The notes under the pieces were generated by a model that saw only the letters and a list, made by a program, of their open reading frames with translations, was not told where the DNA came from and did no database searches. The position numbers and the translations under genes were made by a program. From Didymella arachidicola (Eukaryota > Ascomycota > Dothideomycetes > Pleosporales > Didymellaceae), in assembly GCA_016630955.3 (NCBI GenBank), contig CM049985.1, positions 1,798,001-1,862,000 on the forward strand: a stretch of DNA of 64,000 nucleotides, given 5' to 3'. Numbering within the stretch: position 1 is the first letter of the stretch; every line of letters starts with the position of its first letter. Shown in pieces: positions 59,817-64,000 of this stretch.

Positions 59817-61931
59817 CCGTGTCCGTGCGCGTGATGCGCCGAACCACCAAAACACCTCTATTATCTCAGCTCCACAACAACACAACGCAATGGGGTTACA
59901 AGAAGCGCTTGCAGAGTGTGATACTTTTGCATCTGGAGATGATATTCCGTGGTCTAAAATAGCAGAAAAGCATGATGTTGTGCGGTCAACGTTGACGCGC
60001 ACGTGGAGGGGTGAGACGCGCCCGCATCAAGAGAAGGTTCTTGCACAGCAGAAGCTCACCCGACAACAAGAGGAGGAGCTTGTGAAGTATATAGAGGAGC
60101 TTACTGCTCGTCATATACCTCCTACAAGAGAGATGATCGCCAATTTCGCGTCAGCAGTCGCCCAGGAGCCAGTGAGCGAGAGCTGGGTTACCCGCTTCAT
60201 CAACAACTACTCCATCCATCTCATCTCTCAATACTCAACGGATATGGACGCCAATCGCCACAACGCTGATTCTTACGCGAAGTACGAGCTCTAATTCAAC
60301 TTACTACAGCGTAAGATTGCTGAGTATAGGGTTAACGCCGAGCACACGTACAATATGGATGAGAAGGGCTTCATGATAGGAGTCACCTCAAGAACAAAGC
60401 ATGTGTTTAGCAGGCGTATGTGGGAGAAGGGGGAGGTCAAAGCATCACTTCAAGATGGCAATCGTGCCTGGGTGACGCTCATAGCGTGTGTGTGCGGCGA
60501 TGGATCAGCTCTGCCCCCTGGCCTCCTCTACGAGTCCGCCAACAACACCCTCAAATCAAGCTGGGTAGAGGAAATACAGTCAGGGGAACACTCTGTGCTT
60601 GTTTCTTCCTCACCTAGTGGCTGGACCAACAACAATATAGGCCTTGCCTGGCTTCAGCAGGTGTTTGATCGCTTCACCAAGACCAAGGCGCGGAGGAAGT
60701 GGCGCCTCCTAATCCTTGACGGCCACGGCTCCCATGTGACGATGGACTTTATTAACTACTGCGACCAGAACAAGATACTCCTGGCTATACTTCCTCCTCA
60801 TTCAACCCATACGTTGCAGCCGCTTGATGTGGTGATGTTCAAGCCACTATCAACAGCGTATTTAAATGAGCTCACAACACACCTTCACAACGGCCAAGGA
60901 CTGTCAGTAATTAAGAAGAGCAACTTCTTCCCCCTGTTCTAGAAGGCTTGGGAGAGTACGTTTACTTAGGGGCTAATACTTAAGTCCTTTGAGACGACGG
61001 GTATATCACCCCTACAGCCCAACGTCATCCTCCGACGCTTTGCTAAGGATACCCCTGAGGCCTCTGACGGCAGCACAAGCTCTTCTCAAGTATATTCTGG
61101 CAAAGACTGGCTCAAAGTTGAGACTCTGTCGCAGAAAGTTGCGAAGGATGAGAGCAGTAAGGAGCTGAGGAAGATCAGCCGATCACTCCACCACATCTCA
61201 ATCCAAAACACTCTCCTCCACCATGAGATAGCAGGCCTCAAAGAGGTAATTAAGACTCAGAAGAAGCACAAGAATAAGAGCAAAGCTCTTGAGTTCCAGG
61301 CTCGCAAGGAGTATCATGGTGGAGCCGAATTCTACTCTCCTAGCAGAGTAGAGAAAGCACGAGCTGATGAGAGGACAAAACAACAGAATCAGGAGGTAGA
61401 AGAACTTAAAAAAGCAGAGATGGCAAAGCTAAGGCAGGCTAATAAGCTGTACAATGAGAAGATTGCTGAGAAGAGGCGTGAACAGCGGGCGAGAGAGAAG
61501 GAGGAGCGTGAGCGACTCAGAGCTGAGAAGGCTAAGGAAGCAGCCAAACGCAAAGCTCAAAGAGAGCGTGATCAGCAAGCTCGCAACGCTCAAAAAGCTA
61601 TACAATTATCCCAAAGAGGCAAGCAAGAGGTATCACAGTCTGCAGCACCAAGAAAGAAGCAGAAACGTGGTGCAGTGGCTGCGCAGCGTGGTGTTGTTGC
61701 TGCAGCGCCTCCTGCCGCACCTCGCACCCACACCACGCGCAGCGGCAGAACGGCAACTCTATATAATTAAATTATATGAGAGAATATGATGATATAGGTC
61801 TATAGAATAATCCACCAAAAATTCTCATGATACTAGCTATTGTACATGGCTCTATAGCCTCAAGTTCGTGTAGTGCTGAAGGGCGATTATGGGGCGTTGC
61901 GCGACTCCGGGCGTTGCGCGCACGGACACGG
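59817..61931 (+). mobile_element. Pogo/Fot-like DNA transposon with TIRs and TA duplication
   Basis: The ends are inverted: CCGTGTCCGTGCGCG inward from 59817 and the same sequence inward from 61931. Each is flanked by TA (59815..59816 and 61932..61933), the target duplication of the Tc1/mariner superfamily. The 2115-bp length is usual for Fot1/Pot2-class elements. It carries one transposase gene in the plus direction, inactivated by three stops. Confidence 0.82.
59890..61770 (+). pseudogene. Pogo-like transposase, complete length, three stops
   Basis: The full-length relative of the two half copies nearby. The helix-turn-helix (IPWSKIAEKHDVVRSTLTRT) and CENP-B-like domain (PPTREMIANFASAVAQEPVS, SWVTRFINNYSIHLIS) lead to a DDE core: YNMDEKGFMIG, LLILDGHGSHVTMDFINYCD and NKILLAILPPHSTHTLQPLD. 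A coiled, very basic tail follows (ERERLRAEKAKEAAKRKAQ) to the stop at 61768. Internal stops are at 60292 (TAA), 60940 (TAG) and 60967 (TAG). At 60940 the other copy has Trp, so this is TGG to TAG; the other two fit CAA/CAG to TAA/TAG. All are RIP-type transitions. ATG 59890 is 73 bp inside the left end. Confidence 0.85.
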
Positions 61932-61933
61932 TA

Positions 61934-62054
61934 CACAACGCTAGTTACTAAACATTTGGAAGGAAACCACAACCAATAAAATGCACGGTAATTTGCGAAA
62001 CGAGTGAGAGTTCATTACACGCAGATCCATCTATCGAGACCACCCCAGCCAAGC
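61934..62054. other. Right edge of transposon island
   Basis: A 121-bp AT-rich spacer from the TA duplication to the stop codon of the alpha-glucosidase gene; it must serve as that gene's 3' end. Confidence 0.45.
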
Positions 62055-63967
62055 TCAGCCCTTCACAACAGAACACTTACCAATGATGGCCTCCCACGGT
62101 CGCAAATTAACGGTGTGACCAGAGCCCTCCTTGTGCATCTCCAGCGGATAGTTACCAATGACCCATTTCTCCACCTCGATATCTCCAATGCCAGTCCACT
62201 CCAGGTCCTTTCCGGTGAAATTCGTAATCGTCACCCAGCTCTCCTCAGCAGAGAAGCGTCGGTAAGCCACGACATCCTTATTCTCTTCGTCTAGGATCTC
62301 AAAGCCACCGTAGATAAAAACGTCCTTGTGGGTCTTGCGGAACTCGATGCATCGCCTCCAGTACTCGAGGACAGACTCAGGGTTCTTCAGCTGAGCATCG
62401 ACATTGACGCGAGGATAATCGTCGTTCACGCGCATCCACGGCTTGACGTCTTTCGGACAGAAGCCAGCATTGACAGTGGAGTCCCATTGCATTGGAGTCC
62501 TCGTGTGATCACGGGCTTTGAGCTGGATCAGCCTCTTGCAGTATGCCAATTTGCGGTGGTTGTTTGCGTACTGCTTACTGGCACTGGTGATGGCGATGGG
62601 TCAGTCGCGCAACGCGGTTCGTGGGGAGAATGACTTACGCCTTCCAATAGTTCTGCGTCTCTATGTCCTTGTACTCTTCCATAGGCCAGTCGGCAGGGAT
62701 GTTGCGCATGCCCAGCTCTTGACCTTGGTATAGGTACTGAGTTCCTCCGAGGGTGTTGTGTTTGGTGCAAATCATCTTCGCTGCATAATCGCGCCATTGG
62801 TCGCTGTCGTCCGCGAATCGAGAGATGGATCGTGGCATGTCGTGGTTCTCGCAGAAGATGGCGTTCCAACCATCTTTCTCAATCATGAGGCGTTGCGTTT
62901 TCTCGTGGATTCTCGCCATGTCAGCGGCAGTCCACTCCTGGTAGGACCACTTCGGTCGGCCAGGCTGGTTGTCCACATTCAAGATCTCGAAGAGAAAAAT
63001 CATGTTCAGGGATCCTTGGCGTCCAACGGTGCGAATGATTTCTTCCTCGTCGTTGACGAAAGGCATCTCGCCCACAGTCATGGTGTCATATTCGTCAAGC
63101 ACTTGTCGTATGTCATGGAGGAATTCGTCCAGGCGCGGTCCATTGGCGAAGAACTCGTCGCCTGGCTGGAGTTTCTGGCCTGCAATAGTAGTTTTGGCAT
63201 CCGGAAATGTCTGCACCTTGGAGATGTGGTCGATCACATCCATGCGAAAGCCAGCGACGCCGCGATCCAGCCAAAATCGAATGACGTCGTGCACGGCATC
63301 TCTGAGCTCTTCATTCTCCCAATTGAGATCTGGCTGCTCAGCCGAGAAAATTGAAAGGTAGAATTCTCCAGTCGTCTCATCATACTCCCATGCGGACTGG
63401 GAGGTATCCAGGGTGCGGCACCAGTTGTTGGGGGGTTGGAGCTTGCCGTTCTTGTCTTTGCGTCCTTTTCGCCAGATATACCAGTGTCTCTTAGGATTGT
63501 CGGTAGAGGATCGTGACTCGAGAAACCAACCGTGCTGTTGACAGGTCAGACCCAAACAGAGCACAATCTATCATGGCAGCTTACCTGGTTCGAAGTGTGG
63601 TTCACCACGAGATCCATCATGAGCTTCATGCCTCGTTGTTTGAGCTGCTCGATGAGCTCATCGACATCCTCCAGGGATCCGTACAACGGGTCGATGTCTT
63701 TGTAGTCAGAAATGTCGTAGCCCATGTCAACCTGAGGGCTCTTGTATACTACAGCTCCATTAGCAACTACTCTGGTTGCCTGAGGGAGATAACTCACTTG
63801 GGGAGATCCAGATCACATCGACTGGCGCAGTCGTGATTAGAGAGGATCATTGCAATGGGTGGAAACCCCTCACCTCCGAGTGATTTCAGGTAATCCAACG
63901 ACTGTGTGATTCCAGGGACATCACCATGTCCATCCCCGTTCGTATCGCGGAAAGATGCGGGATAGAT
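62055..63967 (-). CDS. GH13 alpha-glucosidase (maltase), 5' end outside window
   Basis: Hydrolyses terminal alpha-1,4 bonds of maltose and related sugars. Five visible exons: 63967..63874, 63821..63798 (24 bp), 63748..63585, 63534..62639 and 62577..62055; all junctions keep frame. The first visible exon starts at an acceptor (CCTAG) with IYPASFRDTNGDGHGDVPGI. Splices rebuild VDVIWISPIYKSPQVDMGYD and MDLVVNHTSNQHGWFLESRS. Catalytic residues are the nucleophile Asp in GVAGFRMDVIDH, the acid/base Glu in TVGEMPF and the third Asp in ENHDMPRSISRF. The C-terminal beta domain ends GKCSVVKG. No signal peptide can be judged since the start is missing; fungal GH13 maltases are often intracellular. It is intact although it adjoins the transposon island. 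Confidence 0.92.
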
Positions 63968-64000
63968 CTAGGCATTCTTCAGTATTGGCAGCTGACGGTT

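Noticed and set aside
61420..61770. 116-codon basic protein as an independent gene
   Set aside because: It is the in-frame tail of the inactivated pogo-like transposase.

Overview
The window is nuclear DNA of a filamentous ascomycete (Pezizomycotina). A Dothideomycete is my guess, with low confidence. The evidence is intron-poor genes with short GT-AG introns (about 47-146 bp), a Zn2Cys6 regulator, a HET-domain relic, a TRS120/hypA-type TRAPPII subunit, and transposon relics whose stop codons look like repeat-induced point mutation (RIP). Genes lie on both strands with separate promoters; there are no operons.

Region 1-27.7 kb is a dense housekeeping block. In order it holds: an MFS transporter cut by the window edge (-), the spliceosomal factor Cwc21 (-), the eIF2-assembly factor Cdc123 (+), an F-box-like protein (-), a Zn2Cys6 transcription factor (+), a 338-bp MITE-like inverted-repeat element, a peroxisomal enoyl-CoA isomerase (+), a mitochondrial DUF1640/MCUR1-like protein (-), a tuberin (Tsc2) orthologue (-), the importin-alpha exporter Cse1 (+), an AlaX-type alanyl-tRNA editing protein (+), a Ypt4/Rab4-like GTPase (-) and a choline-transporter-like membrane protein (+).

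Region 28-47 kb continues with a decayed HET-domain gene, an intron-containing tRNA-Asp(GTC) (-), an F-box-like protein (+), the TRAPPII subunit Trs120 (-), and a 1720-residue GHKL/HSP90-fold ATPase of the DUF3684/sacsin-like kind (+). The ATPase ends in an HExxHx5H motif. After it come a secreted Cys-containing, Ser/Thr/Pro-rich protein of unknown function (+), the SNARE Bet1 (-) and adenylate kinase (-, four exons).

Region 47.3-62.0 kb is a transposon island. It contains a short TIR element with repeated GGGGACAAATC motifs, a decayed Hop-like MULE transposase (-), and a pogo/Fot-like transposase front half with three stops. A coding-intact Tad-like LINE follows: ORF1 with zinc knuckles, and ORF2 with endonuclease, RT and RNase H, the two joined by an ATGCTAG overlap. 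Next are a 5'-truncated relative of that LINE, a pogo C-terminal half, and a complete but inactivated 2.1-kb pogo-like element with TIRs and a TA target duplication. The LINE has no internal stop, whereas its neighbours carry stops that all fit C-to-T or G-to-A changes, so the LINE probably arrived later or escaped RIP.

Region 62.0-64.0 kb holds a GH13 alpha-glucosidase (-) whose 5' end is outside the window. Exon boundaries were inferred by reading splice consensus and frame; all spliced models kept frame when I summed exon lengths. No homology search was run.
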